Below are positions 55,801-64,000 of a stretch of 64,000 nucleotides of DNA, in pieces (position 1 is the first letter of the stretch; the number at the start of each line of letters is the position of its first letter). The translations under genes and the position numbers were made by a program. A model generated the notes under the pieces. It had not been told where the DNA came from and searched no databases. It worked only from the letters and a program-made list of their open reading frames with translations. The DNA lies in the NCBI GenBank assembly GCA_911728435.2, contig OU452198.1, positions 15,596,001 to 15,660,000 on the forward strand. The letters are read 5' to 3'. Source of the stretch: Apoderus coryli (taxonomy: Eukaryota; Arthropoda; Insecta; Coleoptera; Attelabidae).

Positions 55801-58800
55801 TTGCAACCATAATGAATCACCCTGTATTTGAATAGAAAAATAGTTGATTTATCAAGAATAATACCTACCTATACCTACTTTTACATAAAAATTGCAGACA
55901 CTCTTTGCACAAGAACAAGAATGCGACTTATCACAAATATTCCGAACACCAAAAGATATGTCAAAAATAAATATGGACCACTTTGAACTTCTGGAACGTA
56001 ACGGTTTCGAGAGCGTCACAGATGAAACAAGCTCATCATCAAAAAGTAATAATGATGGAACATCAACGACGGAAAACCCATCCAAAACAGTGGCTAATGC
56101 TCAAGTATTATTAAGGTTTGGCGGTGATAATATCCAAGGTCAAAATAGATTAGTGATTCCACCACAGTGCCGAAGGCTTATCGAGAGAGATGGTAAGAGT
56201 ACATCCTGTTGATCAAAAGAGAAAATAATAAATATTTATTATGTTTGTTGGACTTAGGTTTTGGTTATAGGGTAGATAGGTATAGAATTTCAACGTCCTA
56301 CAAATTATTTAATTAGTTGAAACTGCAAACTATTTGGTGGCAAATAGAGAGAAATAGTTTCGAGGAATCTCCACATATTTGTTTCAATCTGTTCTTGGAC
56401 TTCATGAACCACGGCAGGTTCAGATAGTACCAGTTTCAATTAGACCACCATGTATGTTGGAAAAGTTTCCTGGTGGAGATAATTTTAGGACATCAAAAAA
56501 TTCTAGTCAAATAATATATTTATCGCCATATCATCAATCTTCGCCAGACATTGAACTTAGGTGTCAGCATTAACGATATTTATGTCTAGGTAGAAAAATT
56601 AGACATTGCCACCAATTTAAAGATAATTTAAAGAAGGAATTTGACATGTTTGTTTTACTTTTAAATCCTTATCAACTATTTTCTGAACTATAAAATAGTA
56701 GAAATGGGCTTGTTTAACAAAACAAGACTTAAAATCCGAGAGTTTGTCTGTCAACCACTATACTTTCACCAGACGGCCGTTTCGTCGATCCACGACTCAT
56801 CAGTGGTGATCGGTCAGTAGTTGACAGCCAAACTCTCGTAAATAATGTGGTATATACCACGCATATTTCATATTTCAAATATATGCGATCCCGCATATTG
56901 AAATTTCAAATATATGCGATCCCGCTTAAGGGAGTATCGGCGCGTCTATGTGTTGGTAGTTGCTTTATGGGGTCAGAGACCTCCCAGGCAGTCGATATAG
57001 GAACTGTTGTTCACTCGGCGTACTACCAACGATAAAACTAGATGTCGCCAAACACATCCTTTTACATATAAAATAGTATATTGTGCAACGAACATGAAAT
57101 GACATATATTTCCTACGAGTATGATCGTTTGCAGCATGAGCCTCAGGCGAGTGCTGCAAATCATACGAGTAGGATATGGTCATTTCATGTGAGTTTCACA
57201 CTATACTTTTTCTACGACTGTTTTAATGCTTTTGAATAAATTTAACATAATTTTTAAGAAAATATTTGTTTTTCGAAACTTACCCTTGTTAGCGTATAAG
57301 CCTAAATACGATAAATTAGAAGTATTAAATTGACTAGGTGGTGTTAAACTATATTCACTATCACTGTTTATGTGTTTTGAAATTAGCGAAATATTTAATT
57401 ATAATTATTATTAATTATAAATACCAAAACTGTCAATTTGGTGTTTGTATTTTCGGCGTTGCTATGGTTATTTTTCATGCCTGCCGTTACTTTTCTCATT
57501 ACCAGGAAATTTTATCCGTGCGTAATAATATTTCCCACTAGTTGCTAAGTAAATAGTGGAAATATTATTACGCACGGGTAAATGATAAACAGCATTACAA
57601 TGTACTACATTTTCAAATCATGATTGAACATATAATAAAGGCATTTAAAGACAGTCGTAGAAAAAATAAATTTTATTTCTTTGTGGTTAAATAAAGATAT
57701 TACTGAAAATATAGTTCATTCTCAAATGAAGTAGCATATTTTAGTGCCAAATAAAATTCAAATCTCCACAAAAATAAATTTAATAGAATCATCATATTAC
57801 TGTCCATATGAGCAATCAAAAAAATGGGATGTAGGTGCCAAGTTATCCATTAGACGTTTATTTTTTCCATTCTTTTATTAAAATGTGACTTTTCCTTGCA
57901 TAATTCGCAACTAAAAATACCAATGATACATAAGATCAAAATTGCTTTTCTTATAATTTGTAACAAATTTCGTACTTATGGTCACAAATCAACATTTTTT
58001 TTAAGTCAAGGGATTTCAGTAAACAAGTTCGGACTTATACATTTAAAAAAAACTATAAAACGTTAAAAATTACATGATTTTTGTTAAGTTTCGTCCAATT
58101 AAAATTCTTGGTATTGTTGTATTTTTATATAAAATAAATTTAAAAGACCTATTTGTTATATAAGTAAAAAAAAACGTTATTATTATGTTGTCATTCTCAA
58201 GTTGCATGTGATAAAACTAAAACAGTTTACGCCTTTTTTTTACTTGTAATATCGATGTTTTAAATTTATAATATGTATAGGTATAGGTACCTAAATACCA
58301 AAAATTTGAATTAATACAAATTATATGAAAAGCAGTATATTAATTGATATTATTAGAAACCTACATCTCCCTCACTAAAAAAAAAAAAGGAAAAAAATTA
58401 TAATTTATTGTTTATCAGTGTACGAAATTGTGTACGTATGTATATAATGTACTCAGTTTTAAAATAAAATTTTAGGACCCGATACTACTGCCATTTTTAC
58501 TACATTTGAAAGAAATTTGATTTAAGCCAAAATAATTTAAGAGAAATTGATATTCCTAAGTTTGGAAGTTATTGGTATACGTAAAACAATAAGAGAATGC
58601 GTATTAATAATACTTCGACACCTTGTATATACAATTTAAAAATTTCGTAATAAAAGTCTTATACCTTTAAGTCGCGAAACATTGATGCTGCCAATAACTA
58701 TGAGAATATAATTTGTCATGTATTTATTAAACAATATAGCAAATGTATTTTAATTTCAGCATATCAAGGATTATCTCCAGGTAGTAACTTCCAAGACTAT

Positions 58801-61800
58801 CCCCCAGGACCTGCACCACATCTGGGAACACCACCGAATTATTATCAACATACACCATTTTACCATCCATATCCACCACCTGTTCCATTTGTATTCCCAA
58901 ATTATTACTACTATTGTAATCCACCATTCCTATCGCCAGAATTACAAAAATATTATGCCGTGGATCCTAGAGGTCAGTTACATCACAAATACGATTTAAA
59001 TGTTCAAAATATTGGAAAGGCTGCTACACATCAAACTCAGCGACAATCAGGTATGTCTTAGGTATTACAATAAACTGGTAATATAGGTGAACTATTAAAA
59101 TGATTTGTACTGTTACCATAGCAGAATTAAAACAAAAAGTTTTTTCAATTTGCATAATGTATAGTCTTTCTAAACTTAATTCAAAATGATATAAAAAACC
59201 ACAACTCGATGTCCCTTTGTAATGTCAATACCGACCTCAGCCGTCCATAGGCGCACGCTTTTAACTTTTCATAAACATGCCCTACAATATTTTAAACAAC
59301 AATTAATGTTAAATGTACGGTTTTGCCATTTTAAAAATATTTTTAAAAACAAATATTATATACTTACATTTGTCACAAAATAAATCCCGGTCAAAACGAA
59401 AACAAACTTGTGCCGCTCGTGTCACTGGTATACTGCCTTATAAAAAAACTGTCTGTATATATATAACTACATTGCAACCTAATACCGGCGGTGTCTGACA
59501 CAGTGACTGCAAAAAGTTCCATCCACTTGAAGTATTATTAAAAATTATTATGTAATTTGATAGATCTTCTTTCACTTTATTAATCTAAGAAAAACTATTG
59601 AACAAATCATGGTTACAATATTCTGCCACCGTCTTTAACTGTCGCACACAAATTTTCTTGTTTAAATTCCACATTAAGTCTTCGCCATACCATATGATGT
59701 CCATTCGATTATATTTAGATTAATTTGAGAAAATAACACGTTGCCAAAAATTATTTGTTTCATTCATATTATATTTATTTGCAAACTCTAATCATTAACC
59801 CAACTTTTTCCAGTCACTGTAGTTATTTGTATTACTGTCGGTATCCTTTGGCAGGCATGATTTATTATAGGTATTATATACGAGGGAAACATGTATTAAG
59901 AGAACGCTGCATTCGATGCCCATTTCGAATGTAAAGAGGCATGGGAACGGATAGCCCCGGTAGAATCGTTAAATTTATATATTTTAAATTAAGTTTGGAT
60001 AAACTATACCATTATGTGCATTTTCGATGCATACAGAGATAGAGAATGTTTCTAAGCTTAACCAATTCCTATAGGTGCAACTCAAATTAAATATCAAATA
60101 AGTATAATGTTATAATAATCAAAATAATTTTTAACCATACATGTTTCGTCTATGTATATTCCCCTCTGCAGTGCTAACATTAATATTAAGAAAACCACAT
60201 TTTGGAAGAAAATAAAATAATTTTTGTTTTTTTAATATCGAAATTAATAGGTATATATTTATGTTATTTAATGTCAAGGCGAAAAAATTACACAATTAAT
60301 CACGTTTTAAAATTAAATAACATAAATATGTACCTATAAATTTTAATATTAAAAAAACTCACTTGATAAATCCACAGTACTCACGAAACATGTAATGATT
60401 ATAAAATAAATTGGAAATATTTAAACTCCAAATTGTTTGATTTCTTAAGTGAAAATAACATTAGTTAATACGAATCTCCAACAAGTAGCGGCCAATTCAA
60501 TTCTATTATTAAAAAAAATATTTTCTTTTCTTCCATAATATGAATCTAACTGTTAAATAATGGTTTATAATTCGGAAAGGCTTTGTTAATATTAATGTTT
60601 CCACTGAAGATGGGAATCTACATATCCGAAACATGTATGGTTTAAAATTATTTTTATCATCGTTGCTATGGATTATTTTTATTTCAAGATAAATAATGAA
60701 TTGGTATTTTTTTATATGCATTTTAATTTAAATTTTCAGTAGGTAGGTATATTATCATGACATAATTTAATAAAAAAGTCCGAGGTACCTACTAAATATC
60801 AAAGTTCATATACATTTTTATGGAAATCCCTATTCATATTTGTGAAAAAGTCCAATTTAAAAAATCCTTAAAATAATTACGTACCTATTCTTTATTATTT
60901 CGAATAGCACTATGGGTCGAGTGATAGATACAACATTTTAAAGCATTTTTATCTACTTTAGAGATATAATTCTAGAGAAAATTGCGTTTAAAATTTCACC
61001 AATTACGTACATAGTTGGAAGCTATAAGTTTTATTAGAATATAATAAAGTCATTTTATAAGAGTTTTTGGCGTCATTGATAGAGCGTGCGCTTAGCATGC
61101 GGAAGGTTCTGGGTTCGAATCCCAGCTCTGGCAATATTTTTTTATTTCTAATTTTTTAATAAGATAGTTAGTTTGTTAGGTTAGTTTATTGGAATTAATG
61201 AAAAAAATACAATTGTAATGATAATTATTATTAAAAGTCTGTTTCATTACGCAGGTCATATATTTTTGATTATATTATATCAAGATATAAGTCGGGAACA
61301 TTTTGGGGCGACACAACCGATTTTTTTTACAGCCAAACAGTGAATTTAAACAGAGGCATTTAATAACAGTGTTTATAAATATACATAATATCATTTCCAA
61401 CTATTTTCAAGCATACAGGCTATAAAATTGCTTCTAGATCCTAATAATAATACAAAATACTTTAATGTACTGTCAGATTTTGTTCAAACAACATCCTTTA
61501 ACAACATTTAAATATTGAGAAACTCACATAGTAGTGAGAGTTTTTTAATTATTTACTGCTTTCGGTTTTCAATGGTGCTTGACTTTATTTGTATTACGCT
61601 CATAAAACAGTTTTCCTTAACATTTAATTAAACTTTAAGTTATGTCATGCGTTTTTGCATTAAAATGATACCAAATGACATGCATTGCAGATGCATAGTC
61701 GCATGACTTTCCTGGCCTACAAAAATTGAAATTTTTCTCGGTAAATTTCTAAAAATGACCTTATTTTTTAATATATCAAAATATGCCAAAAGAAAAAGTT

Positions 61801-64000
61801 GTTTGTATTTTACTTTAATACGTACACGTACCTACCGGTTTTCATCCGTCTGCTGCAGTTTTTTATTTTTTTTTTTAAATTAGTGTATTCAAATTTTAAA
61901 ATCTTTCAAAAATTATTAAATAAATTTCGGTAATTTGAAGTTATATTTTCAAAATGTTTAATTTACAAATTCTTATACCTAACACTGCTTTTTTCATAAA
62001 AATCATCTTTAACAAAAATGCCCCTAACGGTTGATGTAAAATTGCAATTTCCTTGGCATTATAATTATTAGAAATAGGAAGCTTATACTATAGCCCTAAC
62101 TAGATCAAAATTATTTAACTCCAATGGCGTTGGGAAACAACTTAATAAAAATGATTGAAAAAAAAATGTACCCAACTGACTGTAATTTGATTTCGATATT
62201 GTCTTGTGATAAACCAATTAAAACTACAACTATTTTTATCTCTAGATTTTGTTCATACGTTTACGAGATACAAATTTAAAACTGGTAAACTATAACGTGA
62301 TACCATATAAATTTTAATTTAGGTTTATAATAGTCTATCACTTTTTTACTTAAATATTAATAGCGTTATATTTTTAGGAATACCATCTAGTCAACAAACA
62401 GAAGAAGATTCAAACATCACAACAGCTACAAAAAAGCATCATCCACAATTCTCACAACCAACGGATTTAACTGACGACCATATCAATTCAGGCAATCCGT
62501 CAACAAATTTCAACCAAAATGTTGGCAATAAATATGTACAGCAACAAAAAGATGAATCGATTAAATCCACAGTTGCAGGGGGCAAGCCTCTTCGCAAGAA
62601 AAACACTAAACAACATACAGTAGAAAAAACTGAAAGTGACGACGTTAAATTGCAGACAAATAACAAAAACCAAAGTAGCAGAAAGTGTCTCAAGCCGGAA
62701 ATTCCACTAATCATAGTTGCTACAAACGTAATACCAAAGGATAATTCATCAAAAGATAGAAATATTCTTAATTTATTAAATGATGCTTTAGTTCCTTATC
62801 TCTGTACAAGTTGTGCAAATGAAAAACCCAAAATGCTAATTCAATATCCAATAACGAATCATGATGACAAACGTTTACCACCACGTATTCTTCAAGGTGA
62901 CAGCTGTCCAAATTGTTACAGAAATCCTAATACACCATTTGGGAAAAGATTTAAAAATGATGTTGATTTCCCGACATCGGTTGGTACTAGTAATATTCAA
63001 GACGATTGTAATTGCAATGAACATAATTGTGTTTACAAAAAGAGTTCTCAAAAAGGATCTCGACGACCTTTCGAGAAAGATATAGGTGATTTGTATAAAA
63101 TTGAGGTTTTTTCAAATCCTGAAGCGCAGGATAGAGCCCAGACAAATCCTAACTTTATTAGAAATCGACCAAACTCTTTCAAATATCAACAGGAAACTAG
63201 GGATCCTGATTTCAAGCAAAAGTCAAATGATCCAAATAATAAACATCAATATCATGTTCCAACCGCAACAGCTCAAGAAAGTGACTACGAACGCGGTTAT
63301 CAAACACAGAAAAAACATAATAATCAGCCTCGTAAATATTTCAAAGTGATACCAAAATATGACATAATACCGAAATATGATATAATTAACTTAAAACCAT
63401 CTCCAGAGCAGCACTTTTCTGATGTAAATCCTGGTACTTATGATCAAATAGATGATCAGTTTGCAAAATGCTATGACAATCGAAGCAGTTTCATCCCAAA
63501 CAAACAATATCCACCTGGACAAACTTTCCATAACCATCCAGAACCTAAACAAGTTTTCCATTCTTCATCGTTTTCACAATATGGTGATGGGCTGTTCCAA
63601 AATGGAAATGAAGCTGTATACTTCAATCAACCATCTGTATCAAAATCAATTAAAATACAAAATATTGATAGACGACAACCTACTGTCGAATATCAAGGGC
63701 ATTATAGACCTGGAATCATAAGAACACAAAAACAGTCAACTAGCTGTAACCATCCAGAAGGTCAAGGGGTTTTGCATTCTTCACCGATTTCACAACATGA
63801 CGCCGGGTTTGTGCAGAATTACAATTCCAATCCATATGTACCAAAATCACCTATATTACGAAATCTTGACAGACAGCCTAGCTATAATCATCCAGAGGCC
63901 CATCCAGTTGAACATTGTTCTTCACAATATGGTGACAGGTTTGTGCAAAATGACGATAGAGCTAGGTACGTTAATCAACCACATGTTACAAATACATTGA
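52833..64000 (+). CDS. Gene C: secreted Pro/Tyr/Gln/Asn-rich protein with Cys pairs (3' end outside window)
   Basis: Exons 52833-52886, 55898-56192, 58760-59050 and 62378 to beyond 64000 join with phases 0, 1, 1: 754 complete codons so far. The signal peptide is split by intron 1: MKGGEVICRICVSLVYVQ then TLFA, with cleavage before QEQECDLS. Exon 2 has a Ser/Thr/Asn-rich stretch. Exon 3 is Pro/Tyr-rich (PPPVPFVFPNYYYYCNPPF). Exon 4 is polar and basic with CTSC, CPNC and CNCNEHNC motifs and a repeated NHPE unit at its end. No known domain is recognised. The Pro/Tyr and Gln/Asn composition suggests an extracellular, perhaps matrix-forming protein. Exon 1 is the least certain part. Confidence 0.72.
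52887..53545. other. Gene C intron 1, 5' part
   Basis: AT-rich intron; the short inverted pair AATCACAAAATTAAAA/TTTTTGTGATTTT near 53060 is the only structure seen. Confidence 0.35.
53546..55828 (-). mobile_element. Mariner-type (DD41D) element with about 510-bp TIRs
   Basis: Left end TATACAGGGTGCTTCATTAT and right end ATAATGAATCACCCTGTA flank a 2.28 kb element with TA target sites. The TIRs run to about 54065 and from about 55310 (shared GGACACCCTGTATCTCGATA/TATCGAGATACAGTGTGTCC, ATCGATGTTGTG-type block CAACATCGACGTA, TTTTGATTTAAATCTACCAT). The minus-strand transposase lies between. In gene C intron 1. Confidence 0.82.
54163..55228 (-). pseudogene. Mariner-type transposase (DD41D spacing), nearly complete, frameshifted
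   Basis: N-terminus MSFSIEENADMVFCYDLCNA with NARAAVREYQIRYPNRRHPY (DUF4817 helix-turn-helix), then NERPHRLNIQTKENIVDLVL, DPKISTRRISTQL, LHPGDRERRLLFCNWVLGKH, KVLWSDEASFTRDG, FSINIWGGI, MWYQHDGAPTHHGRQI and IEWPPRSPDLNPLDFFLWGY. Asp of WYQHD and the last Asp of SPDLNPLD have 41 residues between them. Frame breaks near 54920, 54650 and 54515 disable it. All three catalytic Asp are present. Length about 350 codons. Confidence 0.85.
55898..56192 (+). CDS. Gene C exon 2
   Basis: Acceptor AAATTGCAG and donor GATG|GTAAGA; phase 0 in, phase 1 out. Encodes TLFAQEQECDLSQIFRTP, a Ser/Thr/Asn stretch, and LLRFGGDNIQGQNRLVIPPQ then CRRLIERD. Confidence 0.75.
56358..56573 (+). other. Possible unused or alternative exon in gene C intron 2
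   Basis: A frame from 56358 to TAA at 56573 has coding-like composition (PRQVQIVPVSIRPPCMLEKF and PGGDNF). AGs at 56417 and 56423 would give phase-0 acceptors, which fit exon 1 but not the phase-1 donor of exon 2. It vaguely recalls LLRFGGDN in exon 2. It could be an alternative last exon or a dead duplicate. Confidence 0.25.
56737..56838 (-). ncRNA. Hammerhead ribozyme with complete core
   Basis: On the minus strand: CTGATGA (56797-56803), stem II GTCG/CGAC with loop TGGAT, GAAAC (56779-56783), stem III ACG/CGT around GC, and cleavage triplet GTC (56774-56772), so cleavage would fall between 56772 and 56771. Stem I pairs TCACCA with TGGTGA and is extended by GTCAAC/GTTGAC and by CGAGAGTTTG/CAAACTCTCG at the outer ends. 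All invariant core bases are present. It lies antisense in gene C intron 2. Confidence 0.75.
57069..57215. repeat. Hairpin repeat, about 60-bp arms
   Basis: AGTATATTGTGCAAC...CATGAAATGACATAT, CCTACGAGTATGAT and TTTGCAGCA are matched inverted by TGCTGCAAAT, ATCATACGAGTAGGATATG and GTCATTTCATG...CACACTATACT. Noncoding. Confidence 0.6.
57212..57660. mobile_element. MITE-like element with CTACGACTGT ends
   Basis: CTACGACTGTTTTAATGCTT at 57212 and AAAGGCATTTAAAGACAGTCGTAG ending at 57660 form TIRs. A perfect inner hairpin is at 57516-57540 with 57554-57577 (CCGTGCGTAATAATATTTCC). No ORF. Confidence 0.55.
57661..58759. other. Gene C intron 2, 3' part
   Basis: AT-rich; nothing recognised. Confidence 0.4.
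58760..59050 (+). CDS. Gene C exon 3
   Basis: Acceptor TAATTTCAG completes an Ala codon (G|CA); donor TCAG|GTATGT, phase 1. It encodes YQGLSPGSNFQDYPPGPAP, a Tyr/Pro/Phe-rich block and LQKYYAVDPRGQLHHKYDLN. No ATG-initiated frame exists here; found by splice sites and composition. Confidence 0.78.
59051..60120. other. Gene C intron 3, 5' part
   Basis: AT-rich; no coding frame, RNA gene or repeat end recognised. Confidence 0.4.
60121..60657. repeat. Foldback element with hammerhead-like motifs, about 540 bp
   Basis: Outer arms: AAAATAATTTTTAACCATAC and ATGTTTCG at 60121, with CGAAACATGTATGG and TTTAAAATTATTTTTA ending at 60657. The plus strand at the right arm has CTGAAGA (60604-60610), T, a GG...CC stem, GAAAC (60628-60632), ATGTA: a hammerhead-like order with GTA triplet. 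A second hairpin (about 60225-60262 with 60320-60358, AGGTATATATTTATGTTATT) sits inside, probably nested. Confidence 0.6.
61061..61190 (+). repeat. tRNA-Ala(AGC)-derived SINE-like copy
   Basis: TGGCGTCATTGATAGAGC (A-box position), anticodon loop TTAGCAT with AGC, and a perfect B-box GGTTCGAATCC at 61112-61122 in a CTGGG/CCCAG T-arm, then CTCTGGCA. The 5' acceptor strand does not pair with CTCTGGC, so a working tRNA is unlikely. The tail TTTATTTCTAATTTTTT...TTAGTTTGTTAGGTTAG matches the copy at 50401-50525. Confidence 0.6.
61191..62377. other. Gene C intron 3, 3' part
   Basis: AT-rich; nothing recognised beyond a small ATGACATGCATTGCAGATGC near 61675. Confidence 0.4.
62378..64000 (+). CDS. 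Gene C exon 4 (runs off the window)
   Basis: Acceptor ATTTTTAG completes a Gly codon, then 540 codons without a stop to the window edge. The conceptual frame starts IPSSQQTEEDSNITTATKKH. Cys motifs CTSC, CPNC, CNCNEHNC. Near the end NHPE units start at 63532, 63748 and 63886, each followed by a HSS..SQYGD..FQN-like stretch and NQPSV/NQPHV or NPYVPKS, i.e. diverged tandem protein repeats of 72 and 46 residues. Short ATG frames in the +1 frame are shadows. Confidence 0.82.

Noticed and set aside
61061..61133. A functional tRNA-Ala(AGC) gene
   Set aside because: The B-box and anticodon loop are good, but the 5' acceptor strand does not pair with the 3' strand and the anticodon stem has a mismatch. 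A related copy with the same tail at 50.4 kb points to a SINE.
62861..64000. Four short ATG frames in a row in the +1 frame
   Set aside because: They contain stops between them and overlap the 540-codon frame entered from the splice acceptor at 62378; they are shadows of it.

Overview
This window looks like AT-rich nuclear DNA of an insect (at least an arthropod). The evidence is spliced genes with GT-AG introns, TATA plus TCAGT-type core promoters, Penelope-like elements (PLEs) with GIY-YIG endonucleases, CR1-type LINEs, several mariner/Tc1 relatives with DUF4817-like N-termini, and tRNA-derived SINE-like repeats. I cannot fix the order. All splice models were built by eye from phase, splice sites and open frame. 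Repeat edges are good to about 10 bp unless stated.

Host genes. Three spliced genes lie on the + strand. Gene A (486-2307) is the 3' part of a gene whose first exon lies upstream. Gene B (16980-37473) has five exons that sum to exactly 1079 codons and encodes a 1078-residue secreted proprotein with four R-X-K-R sites. Gene C (52833 to beyond 64000) has four visible exons, the last one open for 540 codons to the window edge. I recognise none of them as a named family. All are secreted, or look it, carry Cys-X-Cys or Cys-Cys clusters in low-complexity sequence, and have a phase-0 first intron at or just after the signal peptide. They are probably a cluster of fast-evolving extracellular proteins; that is inference from layout, not homology.

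Mobile DNA. 2837-9299 is a 6.5 kb block between matching 39-bp terminal inverted repeats (TIRs); it holds a 1.16 kb imperfect palindrome and a CR1-type LINE with both ORFs open. 12074-13085 is a PLE remnant. 13231-15369 and 17879-21240 are copies of a mariner relative with very long TIRs; the second lies in gene B intron 1 and is interrupted by a cluster of palindromes. The other introns of gene B carry Tc1, mariner, CR1, RNase H and MITE relics plus a roughly 1.4 kb tandem duplication. 37968-45113 is a PLE on the minus strand, bounded by a perfect 34-bp inverted repeat and split by a second CR1-type LINE inserted on the plus strand. 45378-50525 holds MITEs, a 131-bp tandem array, another mariner relic and a SINE-like copy. 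Gene C intron 1 holds a 2.3 kb mariner relative with about 500-bp TIRs.

Ribozyme-like RNA motifs. The strand complementary to gene C intron 2 carries a complete hammerhead ribozyme motif (56737-56838). A second copy with one core change is in gene B intron 2 (26654-26760). A different, PLE-type group of hammerhead-like motifs recurs near 2.7, 17.8, 22.4, 38.05 and 60.6 kb. Together with the three-gene cluster these are the most interesting content of the window.
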